A stretch of 12,940 bases of DNA from Candidatus Bathyarchaeota archaeon (GTDB lineage Archaea; Thermoproteota; Bathyarchaeia; Bathyarchaeales; Bathycorpusculaceae), in assembly GCA_030673805.1 (NCBI GenBank), contig DAOVIH010000030.1, positions 1 to 12,940 on the forward strand, written 5' to 3'. Below, piece by piece: positions 6,649 through 12,940 of this stretch. Both the position numbers and the translations under genes were made by a program. Each line of letters opens with the position of its first letter. Position 1 is the first letter of the stretch. The notes beneath the pieces were generated by a model. It was given only the letters and a program-made list of their open reading frames with translations, was not told the origin of the DNA and made no database searches.

Positions 6649-6720
6649 CTTCGAAAGGAACCGCCTCAATAATGACTCATTCTCCGTTCTTAACATAATG
6701 AATCCAGAGAGTAGCAGAAG

Positions 6721-7224
6721 TCAAATAATGCTTCGGCTTCTCGCAAAAAGAATAATTGCCCTAACTACGAATGATACGCCAACTAGAGCTATGATTCCAG
6801 CCCAAAAGGCAAACCATAGTCTATGAGTCGTGTTGCTATTGAGATGTGTACTCACTAAATAACTTGCTCCGAACCAGAAAACAAGATTGGAGGTCATTTC
6901 CGCAGTCTTGATTATTGATGAATTAGCATTCACTCTCAAGGCTAACAGAACAACATACAGAAAACCTATGCCCAAACTGAACTGTGCCCAGGCTTGGTAA
7001 ACAGTTGTATGTTTCCAAGGTGATACTGGCGCTGGTAACACAAAACCAGTTCCACTATCGACTTCCACCATTCCAAAATCTTTGAAGAATTCTACGATAG
7101 CCCCAAAAAGATTCGGTGTAACAACAAAGATTAGCCCGATCAAAATAAGAATGGTTCCCACAGAGATTGCGGCAAAAATGTTTTCCCCATGTTTTGATTG
7201 ATGTGCATTTGATTTCTTGCCCAA
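6721..7224 (-). CDS. Four-helix membrane protein of unknown function
   Basis: This 167-residue protein has a short polar, His-containing N-terminus and four membrane segments at about residues 16-36, 74-97, 106-127 and 133-160. The loop between helices 1 and 2 is the longest ('FFKDFGMVEVDSGTG', then a Pro-rich turn). The C-terminal end is basic, which suggests a cytoplasmic tail. I do not recognise a family. The start is a TTG at 7222-7224, supported by a GAGG ribosome binding site 7 bases upstream on the - strand. It diverges from the zinc-ribbon membrane protein across about 110 bases and so may share control signals with it. No catalytic residues stand out; a structural, sensor or channel-like role is possible but unsupported. 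Confidence 0.68.
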   Translation of the reverse strand: MGKKSNAHQSKHGENIFAAISVGTILILIGLIFVVTPNLFGAIVEFFKDFGMVEVDSGTGFVLPAPVSPWKHTTVYQAWAQFSLGIGFLYVVLLALRVNANSSIIKTAEMTSNLVFWFGASYLVSTHLNSNTTHRLWFAFWAGIIALVGVSFVVRAIILFARSRSII

Positions 7225-7292
7225 AATCGTGCCTCACGCAGACTATCTATCGTAGGGCATATAACTTTATAGATGATCATCCAAGGTGTACA

Positions 7293-7303
7293 TTTTAAAT
7301 ATT
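7293..7303 (+). promoter_or_regulatory. TATA-like promoter of the zinc-ribbon membrane protein
   Basis: TTTTAAATATT lies about 34-44 bases before the ATG at 7337. Transcription starting about 26 bases downstream would leave a short leader carrying the GGGTGA ribosome binding site. On the opposite strand a second AT-rich box (about 7266-7278, TATAAAG on the - strand) could serve the divergent gene. Confidence 0.5.
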
Positions 7304-7336
7304 TATCCTCCAATAAGGGACTGTAGGGTGAACCTG

Positions 7337-7726
7337 ATGCCATACTGTCCTAAATGTGGTACTAATGTTGATGAGAAGATGGCTTTCTGTCCCCGTTGTG
7401 GGGGGTCACTGAGAGCGGAAACAACAGCCAAGCCAGCTCCTGTTTTATCGTCTCCACGTGAAGAAAAGGCCGAGAAACAAGAGAAACAAGAAAAAGAAGA
7501 ACAAGAAAAGGGAGAAAAACACGAGAAAGGCGAGTTCGGTTTCATCAGTTGGCTAGTTGGCGGTGCGGTCCTGATAATCATAGGCATATTTACTTACATT
7601 CAACTACTAGACTACGTAAGTAGTGGCTTGGCTTCAGCTTTGGCAATCTTGACAATTGGAGTGCTTATTGTCATCGTGGCTGTTTATATGGGTTTGAGAT
7701 CTCGAAAACAGTATCCCCGAACTTAG
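7337..7726 (+). CDS. Zinc-ribbon membrane protein with a charged Glu-Lys linker
   Basis: This 129-residue protein has three clear parts. Residues 1-25 hold a zinc ribbon with two CxxC knuckles, 'CPKCG' and 'CPRCGG'. Residues about 44-70 are a low-complexity linker built of repeated E-K-Q-E units. Two membrane helices follow (about 74-95 and 100-121) with a basic tail. Short zinc ribbons joined to membrane helices are common in archaea and usually uncharacterised. The ribbon probably faces the cytoplasm. The ATG at 7337 is chosen because GGGTGA lies 5 bases upstream; an in-frame GTG at 7328 is part of that ribosome binding site. The stop overlaps that of the oppositely oriented GH3-like gene. 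It may bind a nucleic acid or a protein partner at the membrane, which is speculation. Confidence 0.82.
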   Translation: MPYCPKCGTNVDEKMAFCPRCGGSLRAETTAKPAPVLSSPREEKAEKQEKQEKEEQEKGEKHEKGEFGFISWLVGGAVLIIIGIFTYIQLLDYVSSGLASALAILTIGVLIVIVAVYMGLRSRKQYPRT

Positions 7727-8859
7727 AGAAACCATCCCCAAAAGAGTCTATATAACCTATGCTCCAGCAGGGTTAAAAATGATCGTCTTCCAAAGATCCG
7801 GAAGTAATTTTTTCCAGCAGCTTCTACCATGTCTCCAATATCATACCTAGGAAACATACGCGAAGAGACTATTAGCCTGCCCCATTCACCGCGCCTAAGT
7901 TCATGCAACATTTTCACGCTTTTCCCTTTTAAGACTTCAAACAAGTAAGCATCATAGTTAGGCGTAACGTAGGGCAAATCATCCAATTGTTGGGCAAAAG
8001 CTCCTTCTGTTGCCGTATACATTTCTACAACTGGAACCCTTCCAAAATACTTTTTCAGAGTAGGTGCATACTTGAACTGTATCTTTCGCACACTAGTACA
8101 GAATAAGGCTTGAAACCTCCATATTTCACCTGGGGTCTTTCCGTGCTCTCTCTTAACGTACTTCGCGAATGCTAACGCAACCGGGGTCACCCCCATTATA
8201 GCCGTGATCTTCTCGTTTAGTGCTCTTTGATAGACAAATTCGAATCTCTTATTCCAATCACCCTTTGTAATTCCAGAACCGAGCTCGTCAATCTCTTCTT
8301 GGCGGGGCAAAATACTAACCCTATTAAACATGGGATTGATTCTGGCGTAAGTGCCAGAGCTATAACCGTAATTTATTTCCTGCCCCTTCACAACCATCTT
8401 GTGAACGAGGGAAGGAAAGTTGAGATTCAATATTCCTCCAGCAAAAAGATCAAAATTCTCCTTTCTCAAAGCATAATTTATTAGGGCTCTAGCTCCGCAA
8501 GAAAAAATCTGTTTCAGATGCCCTTTTGTCGCAGGCAAGACTTTTGATCTCCCAGTGGAGCCTCTAGTCATCACCCAACATTCTGGGGGCTCTGAAAGAA
8601 TAGCTCTGTAATTTCCTTCTCTTGCCAAAGCCAGATGAGGAACCAACCCTTCATAATCAATAATTGGGAAATTTGTTTGATAACTAGTTCTGTCCATAAT
8701 TGCCTGAGCACCAAAGTCTTTCCCATAATCAGTTTTTTTGTATTCTTGGATCAATTGCTTGAGAACACTTCTTTGTGCCTTTTCTGGATCCTCAAGCGAC
8801 TCATACCACGGACCAATTATTGGCTGCAAAATGCCTAGATCTTCTTTTTTCGGAAACAT
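7723..8859 (-). CDS. GH3-family adenylate-forming enzyme, short form lacking the C-terminal domain
   Basis: This 378-residue protein resembles the GH3 branch of the ANL superfamily, which activates carboxylic acids with ATP; plant members then join the acyl group to an amino acid. Visible motifs are the phosphate-binding loop 'TRGSTGRSK' at 98-106, 'YTATEGAFA' at 281-289 (adenine and acyl-AMP contact) and 'YDIGD' at 339-343 (ribose-binding Asp). 'FRIFGRR' at 353-359 marks the hinge, and the protein ends about 20 residues later with an aromatic, basic tail. Typical GH3 enzymes are about 550-600 residues and carry a C-terminal domain needed for the second half-reaction; here it is absent. The converging gene overlaps the stop, so no remnant lies downstream. 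A TATA box lies just upstream. It may stop at adenylation, need a partner protein, or use another acceptor. The acid substrate is unknown. Confidence 0.85.
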   Translation of the reverse strand: MFPKKEDLGILQPIIGPWYESLEDPEKAQRSVLKQLIQEYKKTDYGKDFGAQAIMDRTSYQTNFPIIDYEGLVPHLALAREGNYRAILSEPPECWVMTRGSTGRSKVLPATKGHLKQIFSCGARALINYALRKENFDLFAGGILNLNFPSLVHKMVVKGQEINYGYSSGTYARINPMFNRVSILPRQEEIDELGSGITKGDWNKRFEFVYQRALNEKITAIMGVTPVALAFAKYVKREHGKTPGEIWRFQALFCTSVRKIQFKYAPTLKKYFGRVPVVEMYTATEGAFAQQLDDLPYVTPNYDAYLFEVLKGKSVKMLHELRRGEWGRLIVSSRMFPRYDIGDMVEAAGKNYFRIFGRRSFLTLLEHRLYRLFWGWFL

Positions 8860-8889
8860 ACTCGCTACTTTACCAGTTATTTAATTAGC

Positions 8890-8901
8890 TTATATATTTC
8901 G
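8890..8901 (-). promoter_or_regulatory. TATA/BRE promoter of the GH3-like gene
   Basis: On the - strand the sequence reads CGAAATATATAA, a purine-rich BRE-like CGAAA joined to a strong TATA box. It lies about 31-42 bases before the start codon at 8859, which predicts a very short leader of about 10 bases or less. Confidence 0.6.
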
Positions 8902-8951
8902 TAACATACGATCGTTAATGTTGAAAGATCGTCTTAGTAAGAGGTTTTTTT

Positions 8952-8966
8952 TGTCAATCATTGACA
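8952..8966. promoter_or_regulatory. Perfect 15-bp dyad, candidate operator
   Basis: TGTCAATCATTGACA has 7-bp arms around a single central base. It lies in the divergent region between the GH3-like gene and the LSm gene, about 50 bases upstream of the GH3 TATA box and about 55 bases upstream of the LSm TATA box. Such symmetry suits a dimeric winged-helix regulator. A second imperfect dyad (AACAT 8903-8907, ATGTT 8918-8922, around ACGATCGT) lies between it and the GH3 box. No regulator gene is present in the window. Confidence 0.4.
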
Positions 8967-9016
8967 CCTGAAAGCCTATTTCATCAACCTAAGGCTCAAA
9001 CAACCTTGCATTTCAT

Positions 9017-9029
9017 AAAACTTTTATAT
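9017..9029 (+). promoter_or_regulatory. TATA/BRE promoter of the LSm gene
   Basis: AAAACTTTTATAT combines an A-rich BRE-like part with a CTTTTATA box. Transcription would start near 9050, giving a leader of about 25-30 bases that carries the GGTG ribosome binding site at 9070-9073. Confidence 0.55.
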
Positions 9030-9078
9030 TCGTTGGGTTCTGGTTATGTTTATTGAATCATTGGATAACGGTGCTTGA

Positions 9079-9318
9079 ATGGAACCCAGCAAGAAACCTT
9101 TGAATGTCCTCATTAAACAATTAAATGCAAACATCGCAGTACTACTTAAGAACGGTTGTGAGTACAAGGGGAAGATGATAAAATGCGACGGCCATATGAA
9201 CATACTTCTGGAAGGTGCAACAGAATGCAAACAAGATCAGTTGCTCACAAATTATGGCAATCTTCTTCTGCGAGGCAACAACGTCCTATACATAGTTTTG
9301 GATGCGACTCGCCACTAG
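9079..9318 (+). CDS. Archaeal Sm-like (LSm/SmAP) RNA-binding protein
   Basis: This 79-residue protein has the length and pattern of archaeal Sm-like proteins, which form heptameric rings that bind U-rich RNA. The Sm1 part runs from 'PLNVLIKQLNANIAVLLKNG' (about 8-27) through 'YKGKMIKCDGHMNILLEGA' (about 29-47), with the Asp-x-x-Asn pattern of the RNA-binding loop represented by Asp37-Gly-His-Met-Asn40. The Sm2 part is 'LLLRGNNVLYIVL' (about 62-74), where the Arg-Gly-Asn motif contacts RNA. The ATG at 9079 follows GGTG with 5 bases of spacing, and a TATA box is in place, so the gene has its own promoter. In many archaea LSm lies directly before the gene for ribosomal protein L37e; here no such gene follows before thiI. 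Identification is strong; which SmAP subgroup it belongs to is not resolved. Confidence 0.93.
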   Translation: MEPSKKPLNVLIKQLNANIAVLLKNGCEYKGKMIKCDGHMNILLEGATECKQDQLLTNYGNLLLRGNNVLYIVLDATRH

Positions 9319-9392
9319 CAGGTAAATGTACATGTGAGAAAGTGAAAACTGGCTCTATGGCCTAGACTGTATTTAGCTCCAACGAATCTGGG

Positions 9393-9425
9393 ACTCTTTT
9401 CTATCGAATTTTGAATTTTTGATTT
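9393..9425 (+). terminator. T-rich termination zone after the LSm gene
   Basis: Within 110 bases of the LSm stop there are several T-runs (TCTTTT, ATTTTG, ATTTTTG, GATTTAG). Repeated U-runs without hairpins are a usual archaeal termination signal. The gap to the converging thiI gene contains no other recognisable feature. Confidence 0.4.
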
Positions 9426-9474
9426 AGGTTTGAAGCTTAAGTTCAGTTCTAAACTCTTTGCCTTAATTCTAAGG

Positions 9475-10659
9475 TTAACTCAAATCCAAGGTCTCAGACG
9501 TTGTTATAGCCTTTTCAACCATTTCTGTGATCCCTATTTTTTCTTCTGCCTCCTTCACCATCTCTAGTTTTGCCTTAGTAGCTGGTTTTAGTGGGGCCGC
9601 CATGCAACCTTTGGCTCTTCTGGTAGAAATCTCGAAGGTCCCAATTTTTCTTGCCAACTTTTCAATTTCTGTCTTGTTAAACCCCAATAGTGGGCGATGT
9701 ATTGGGAACTTGGTTGCGGCGTCATCTAAGACCCGGAGGTTGTGCATGGTTTGGCTCGCCTGTTCACCTATAGCCTCGCCCGTAACTACGCCTTCTGCCC
9801 CTTCTCTTTCGGCTATCCGTTCTGCTATACGGTACATCAGTCGTTTGCAGAGGAGGCAACCAAACCTTTTTGGAGCTTTTTCCTTTATTCTCTGAATATT
9901 TTGTCCATTCCGAATAATGTATGTCTTGCGAGGGAAGCCTTTTGCCCATTCAAAAAGCTTCTTGGCAGTTTCTAACGCTCTATCTGTGGTTCGCTCATCC
10001 GTAAAAGGTGTATTATCAACGTAAATTGGTGTAATTGGGCATCCGCGTTTCATGACTAACCAAGATGCTACTGGAGAGTCTATGCCTCCGCTGAGCAAGA
10101 CGACGACTTTTGCTTGTGAACCTAAAGGAAAACCCCCTGGACCTTGGAGTCTCTCAGTGTAGATGTATGCTTGTTTATCTCTCACTTCAGCGCTTATGAT
10201 GATGTCCGGATTCACTAAGTCTACCCTAAGATTTCGATTCTTGAGTCTTTCTAGAATCTTCTTTCCAAGCTCTTTGCAAACGTCCATGCTTGAATAAGGA
10301 TGCTTTCCAACTCTACGACAACGGATGGCGAATCCTTTTTCGTTATCAACTTGGGTTTGAGCAATCTCCAGCGTTGTTTCTGTTATTGCTTTTAAATCTG
10401 AGCTGGTTTGTCTAGCTGGGGAAACTGATGAAATTCCAAAAACTTTTGTTAGTTCGAGAGCAGTTGTCTTAGCCTTCGTTGTTCTAAGGTATATTCGACC
10501 GCGTTTTTGAGTTATTGCTTTTGGGACAAGTTTTCGTTGTCCAAGAGTGCTCATTAAGTTTCTTAGCAGTAGTTGTTGGCATCTGCGTCTGGTCCACTCG
10601 CCTTTTATGCCAATTTCTCCGCCGAACCGAACAATTACCGAATCTAGCTCTATATCCAA
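9475..10659 (-). CDS. thiI: ThiI, tRNA 4-thiouridine synthase, archaeal type
   Basis: This 394-residue protein adenylates U8 of tRNA and replaces its oxygen with sulfur. The N-terminal ferredoxin-like region ('IVRFGGEIGIKG' at 9-20) and THUMP domain (about 60-168) bind tRNA, followed by the PP-loop ATPase with 'LSGGIDSP' at 189-196. There is no C-terminal rhodanese domain, so sulfur is not passed through a rhodanese cysteine as in the E. coli enzyme. Instead Cys268 and Cys271 ('CLLC') and Cys352 ('KGCMAAP') match the three cysteines that hold an iron-sulfur cluster in the methanogen enzyme. The start is a TTG at 10657-10659: the frame has a TGA four codons upstream, no ATG is near, and the family begins at this point. 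A weak TATA-like box lies at 10704-10712. It diverges from the ABC exporter. The tRNA-Tyr in this window has U8. Confidence 0.93.
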   Translation of the reverse strand: MDIELDSVIVRFGGEIGIKGEWTRRRCQQLLLRNLMSTLGQRKLVPKAITQKRGRIYLRTTKAKTTALELTKVFGISSVSPARQTSSDLKAITETTLEIAQTQVDNEKGFAIRCRRVGKHPYSSMDVCKELGKKILERLKNRNLRVDLVNPDIIISAEVRDKQAYIYTERLQGPGGFPLGSQAKVVVLLSGGIDSPVASWLVMKRGCPITPIYVDNTPFTDERTTDRALETAKKLFEWAKGFPRKTYIIRNGQNIQRIKEKAPKRFGCLLCKRLMYRIAERIAEREGAEGVVTGEAIGEQASQTMHNLRVLDDAATKFPIHRPLLGFNKTEIEKLARKIGTFEISTRRAKGCMAAPLKPATKAKLEMVKEAEEKIGITEMVEKAITTSETLDLS

Positions 10660-10703
10660 AACCAGCTCTTCAAACGTTTCGCAGTAAGGAACGGCGGGGA
10701 CAA

Positions 10704-10712
10704 CAAATTTAA
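10704..10712 (-). promoter_or_regulatory. Weak TATA-like box for thiI
   Basis: On the - strand TTAAATTTG lies about 45-53 bases before the TTG start. Position and AT content are suitable, but the match is ordinary. The opposite strand has TTAAGTTA at about 10795-10802, about 22-29 bases before the ABC ATPase GTG, which would give a nearly leaderless transcript. Confidence 0.3.
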
Positions 10713-10823
10713 CCGTTATGCTTAAGAATTGTCTTATTCCCCAACTTTTCCTAGTCTTGAGCTTTCATCAGCAGTCATCCTCTAAAGTTAGTCTTAAGTT
10801 AATGAATTCAATTATTAGCTGTT

Positions 10824-11756
10824 GTGGGGCGAATGAACTCTTCGCATTTGCTAATCAAAGCACGGAACTTAACCAAGAAATTCGGCAATCTCACTGCAGT
10901 TGACCATGTGGATTTCGAGGTTTTCAAGAATGAATGCGTGGGTTTCTTGGGTCCAAACGGTGCAGGGAAGACCACCACAGTTAGAATGGTCTATTGTTTC
11001 TTACCTTTAACTGAGGGTGAGTTGTCAGTTGCCAATATGAACGTATCCAACCAGCAACGAAATATAAAAAAGATGATAGGTGTAGCTCCTCAAGAAGACA
11101 ATCTGGACCCAGACTTCACCGTTCTAAAGAATCTACTCGTTTACGCCCGCTACTTTGACATCTCCAAGGCCGAGGCCTCAGCAAGAGCCAAGCAACTACT
11201 CAGTTTTTTCCAACTAGAAGAGAAACAGGACGTTCTAATAACGCATTTGTCCACTGGGATGAAACGTCGTTTAATCCTTGCAAGGGCATTGATTAATGAG
11301 CCTCAACTGCTGCTGTTGGATGAGCCCACAGCTGGCTTAGACCCACAAAATCGACACATAGTCTGGGACAAAATACGGAGTTTGAAGAAACGAGGTGTTA
11401 CTATTATCCTGACGACGCACTACATGGAAGAGGCGACTGCTCTGTGCGATAGAACCTTCATAATGGACCGTGGAAGAATCATCGAGAATGGTCCACCCGC
11501 TGAACTCATAAGAAAACACGTTGGTGAGGACGTTCTGGAAGTTAACAACAACGAGAAAGTGATTAAACTTCTCACTAAAGAGTTTTCTGATGCGGATTTT
11601 GAAGTCTTCGGTGAACGTATCCATGTTTTCACGAAGAAGCCTCACGGAGTCTTTGAATTATTCCTTAAAAAATTTCCCCGGAATAACGTAAGCATAAGAA
11701 ACGCTAACTTGGAGGACGTTTTTCTTAAACTAACTGGCAGGAGACTCCGAGATTGA
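10824..11756 (+). CDS. ABC exporter ATPase, NodI/DrrA type
   Basis: This 310-residue nucleotide-binding subunit powers an ABC-2 type exporter on the cytoplasmic side. Motifs in order are Walker A 'GPNGAGKT' at 43-50, Q-loop Gln90, signature 'LSTGM' at 142-146, Walker B 'LLLLDEP' at 162-168, D-loop 'GLDP' at 171-174 and switch His199. The signature has Thr where most members have Gly (LSGGM). The C-terminal 100 residues form the extension typical of NodI/CcmA/DrrA-like proteins, ending with 'NLEDVFLKLTGRRLRD', which is characteristic of the group. The start may be the GTG at 10824 or the ATG at 10833; I keep GTG because an upstream AT-rich box suits a leaderless transcript, but the difference is three residues. 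Its stop overlaps the start of the permease gene by 4 bases, so the two are translationally coupled. The substrate is unknown. Confidence 0.92.
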   Translation: MGRMNSSHLLIKARNLTKKFGNLTAVDHVDFEVFKNECVGFLGPNGAGKTTTVRMVYCFLPLTEGELSVANMNVSNQQRNIKKMIGVAPQEDNLDPDFTVLKNLLVYARYFDISKAEASARAKQLLSFFQLEEKQDVLITHLSTGMKRRLILARALINEPQLLLLDEPTAGLDPQNRHIVWDKIRSLKKRGVTIILTTHYMEEATALCDRTFIMDRGRIIENGPPAELIRKHVGEDVLEVNNNEKVIKLLTKEFSDADFEVFGERIHVFTKKPHGVFELFLKKFPRNNVSIRNANLEDVFLKLTGRRLRD

Positions 11757-12556
11757 GAACTACAGACGACTCTCCCGTAGGATTTAGCTTTCCAAAACTG
11801 ACCTACAGAGTCTGGAAAGTATGGCGGAGAAACTTTGACGTTTTCTTAAAGACCATACGGGTGAATTTTCTTCCATCTTTACTAGAACCAATTCTCTACC
11901 TGGTAGCCTTGGGCTTAGGATTAGGGGGTTTTATCCCGCCTATCGATGGGATGTCTTACATACAGTTCATAGCTCCCTCTTTGGTTTCCATTTCTATGAT
12001 GTACGGCTCGTTCTTCGAATGCACGTACGGTTCTTTCGTCCGGATGTATTTCCAAAAAACCTTTGACGCTATTATAGCTACTCCAGTGAGTGTCGAGGAA
12101 GTTATTGCAGGAGAACTTCTGTGGGGAGCTACACGAGCAACCATTAACTCTTCAACCGCATTGGTTGTTGTCGCTGCTTTTGGTTTAGTCTCAACTCCCT
12201 TTTTCATATTCGTACCCCTCTTGGCTTTTTTGGGAGGGTTGATGTTCGCTTCCATCGCCATGTGTTTTACCGCAATAGCACCTAACATAGACTTCTTCAA
12301 TTATCCCTCATTTCTTTTCCTAACACCAATGTTTCTCCTCAGTGGAACCTTTTTTCCTCTCTCAGCACTACCTCCTGCGGTTCAAACTTTCGCTCTTCTC
12401 TTTTTGCCACTTACCCACTTGGTAAGCGTCGCTCGAGGTCTTATTATTGGTGTTTTCACAACTTCTCTATATCTTAGCGTAGCTTGGATTGCAGTTGTCA
12501 CATTTGTTTTCTTCATAATAAGCCTAAACCTGATGAAAAAAAGGCTCATCAAATGA
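11753..12556 (+). CDS. ABC-2 type exporter permease, NodJ/DrrB type
   Basis: This 267-residue membrane subunit partners the preceding ATPase. Six membrane segments are visible at about residues 40-63, 69-92, 123-143, 146-172, 182-205 and 240-260, matching the ABC-2 fold. The region between about 180 and 230 ('MFLLSGTFFPLSALPP', then 'LPLTHLVSVARGLI') is the most conserved part of the NodJ/DrrB group. The start is a TTG whose last two bases overlap the upstream TGA, giving an ATTGA junction; this tight overlap makes the TTG convincing although no ATG is near. The N-terminal 30 residues are basic and cytoplasmic, with an amphipathic 'YRVWKVWRRNFDVFLKTI' stretch seen in the family. One ATPase and one permease imply a dimer of each. 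Relatives export lipid-linked sugars, drugs or Nod factors; the cargo here cannot be told. Confidence 0.9.
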   Translation: MRTTDDSPVGFSFPKLTYRVWKVWRRNFDVFLKTIRVNFLPSLLEPILYLVALGLGLGGFIPPIDGMSYIQFIAPSLVSISMMYGSFFECTYGSFVRMYFQKTFDAIIATPVSVEEVIAGELLWGATRATINSSTALVVVAAFGLVSTPFFIFVPLLAFLGGLMFASIAMCFTAIAPNIDFFNYPSFLFLTPMFLLSGTFFPLSALPPAVQTFALLFLPLTHLVSVARGLIIGVFTTSLYLSVAWIAVVTFVFFIISLNLMKKRLIK

Positions 12557-12709
12557 AAAAGCCAAAAAAAAACTATGGCTGAAGAAATACTCACTCGCAC
12601 AAGCCAGCCTTGATAGAAGACTTGAAGGAACGAGTTTTCAAGGGAATAATCAGGATTCAAAATTCAGTCTAGTTTCTTGATTTCAAGGTCTTTCGTACAA
12701 TAGGTGGCG

Positions 12710-12880
12710 TTAAGCAGGAAGTCGGGTATTTTTATAGGTGAAATCTTCTTCTTCATAGGAATTCTCGTGTCCGGCAGGGCACTTATAGAGTCCTTTCAAC
12801 TCCGTTGTGTCAATGTCTTTTTCGCCAATCGCCTTTGCGGAGAATTTTAAGTTACAATTTTTACATCGCAAATATACCAT
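12710..12880 (-). CDS. Small zinc-finger-like protein, 56 residues
   Basis: Translating the - strand from the ATG at 12878-12880 gives a 56-residue protein starting 'MVYLRCKNCNLKFSAKAIG'. Cys6 and Cys9 form a CxxC knuckle, and Cys34 with His38 ('YKCPAGHENSYEEED') form a plausible second one, CxxxH, so a C2-CH zinc site is likely. The tail is acidic, then aromatic and basic. A purine-rich AAAGGAACG lies just before the ATG as a modest ribosome binding site. Codon use and motif pattern look like a real gene. Such mini zinc ribbons are widespread in archaea and generally uncharacterised. It converges on the ABC permease with 153 bases between the stops and lies 32 bases downstream of a hairpin on its own strand. 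I infer possible nucleic-acid or protein binding only. Confidence 0.72.
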   Translation of the reverse strand: MVYLRCKNCNLKFSAKAIGEKDIDTTELKGLYKCPAGHENSYEEEDFTYKNTRLPA

Positions 12881-12912
12881 CGTTCCTTTGGGGAAATTGC
12901 TTCTTTGTCGAA

Positions 12913-12928
12913 GATACTGAAAAGTATC
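12913..12928. repeat. Inverted repeat with a GAAA loop upstream of the small zinc-finger gene
   Basis: GATACT (12913-12918) and AGTATC (12923-12928) are perfect 6-bp arms around GAAA, so on the + strand an RNA would form a GNRA-capped hairpin. It lies 32 bases upstream of the 12880 start, within promoter or leader distance, so as DNA it could also be an operator. The window ends 12 bases later, so its full setting is not visible. Confidence 0.35.
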
Positions 12929-12940
12929 AATGAATATGAT

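Noticed and set aside
9183..9365. 60-codon ORF overlapping the LSm gene with a CTCEK stretch at its end
   Set aside because: It is a different frame over most of the LSm gene. The single Cys pair is not a convincing zinc knuckle, and it is not ribosomal protein L37e.
9527..9975. Long + strand ORFs opposite thiI
   Set aside because: They are shadows of the confident ThiI reading frame, and their translations have no domain pattern.
11956..12300. 114-codon Lys/Ala-rich - strand ORF opposite the ABC permease
   Set aside because: It is the antisense of a membrane-protein gene; its Lys/Ala bias is the mirror of Phe/Leu/Ser codons.
12533..12584. Possible C/D box guide RNA at the end of the permease gene (TGATGA then CTGA about 50 bases later)
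   Set aside because: The boxes have the right spacing, but there is no closing stem and no clear D' box, and most of the sequence is an A-rich run or permease coding sequence.

Overview
The window looks archaeal, most likely from the Bathyarchaeia or a related Thermoproteota lineage (lineage inferred, not tested). The evidence is a tRNA-Tyr gene with the archaeal/eukaryal C1-G72 pair and two introns flanked by bulge-helix-bulge folds, an archaeal Sm-like (LSm) protein, a ThiI with the three-cysteine archaeal pattern, TATA/BRE-like boxes before several genes, and ribosome binding sites built on GGTGA or GGAGG. Base composition is moderately AT-rich with no abrupt compositional island. I see no transposase, integrase, phage gene, CRISPR array or long repeat.

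Layout. Positions 1-900 hold a small helical protein (NitrOD5-like, from memory) and the split tRNA-Tyr. Positions 1094-6582 are one directional block on the + strand: a four-helix DMT-type small membrane protein, a membrane-anchored HEQTH metallopeptidase-like protein, a GT-C glycosyltransferase related to Gpi18-type mannosyltransferases, a PMT-family protein mannosyltransferase with an inserted extracytoplasmic beta domain, and a GT2 dolichol-phosphate-sugar synthase-like enzyme. The last two are 2 bases apart. The block reads as a cell-surface glycosylation cassette: the GT2 enzyme would charge a polyprenyl phosphate, the small DMT protein could help flip it, and the two GT-C enzymes would use it outside the membrane. 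This assignment of roles is inference.

Positions 6721-8859 hold a four-helix membrane protein (- strand), a zinc-ribbon membrane protein (+ strand), and a GH3-type adenylate-forming enzyme (- strand) that stops at the hinge where the usual C-terminal domain would begin. The last two genes converge so tightly that their stop codons overlap. A 219-base divergent promoter region with a perfect 15-bp dyad separates the GH3-like gene from the LSm gene.

Positions 9475-12556 hold thiI (- strand), diverging from a two-gene NodI/NodJ-type ABC exporter (ATPase and permease overlapping by 4 bases). The right edge carries a 56-residue zinc-finger-like protein (- strand) with a GAAA-looped inverted repeat upstream.

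I did not find a clear new multi-gene defence or mobile system. The most unusual points are the tRNA-Tyr gene (a non-canonical 30/31 intron plus a 37/38 intron with mutually dependent folds, and C instead of U at position 55), the PMT gene without a conventional start codon behind a strong ribosome binding site, and the short GH3-like enzyme.
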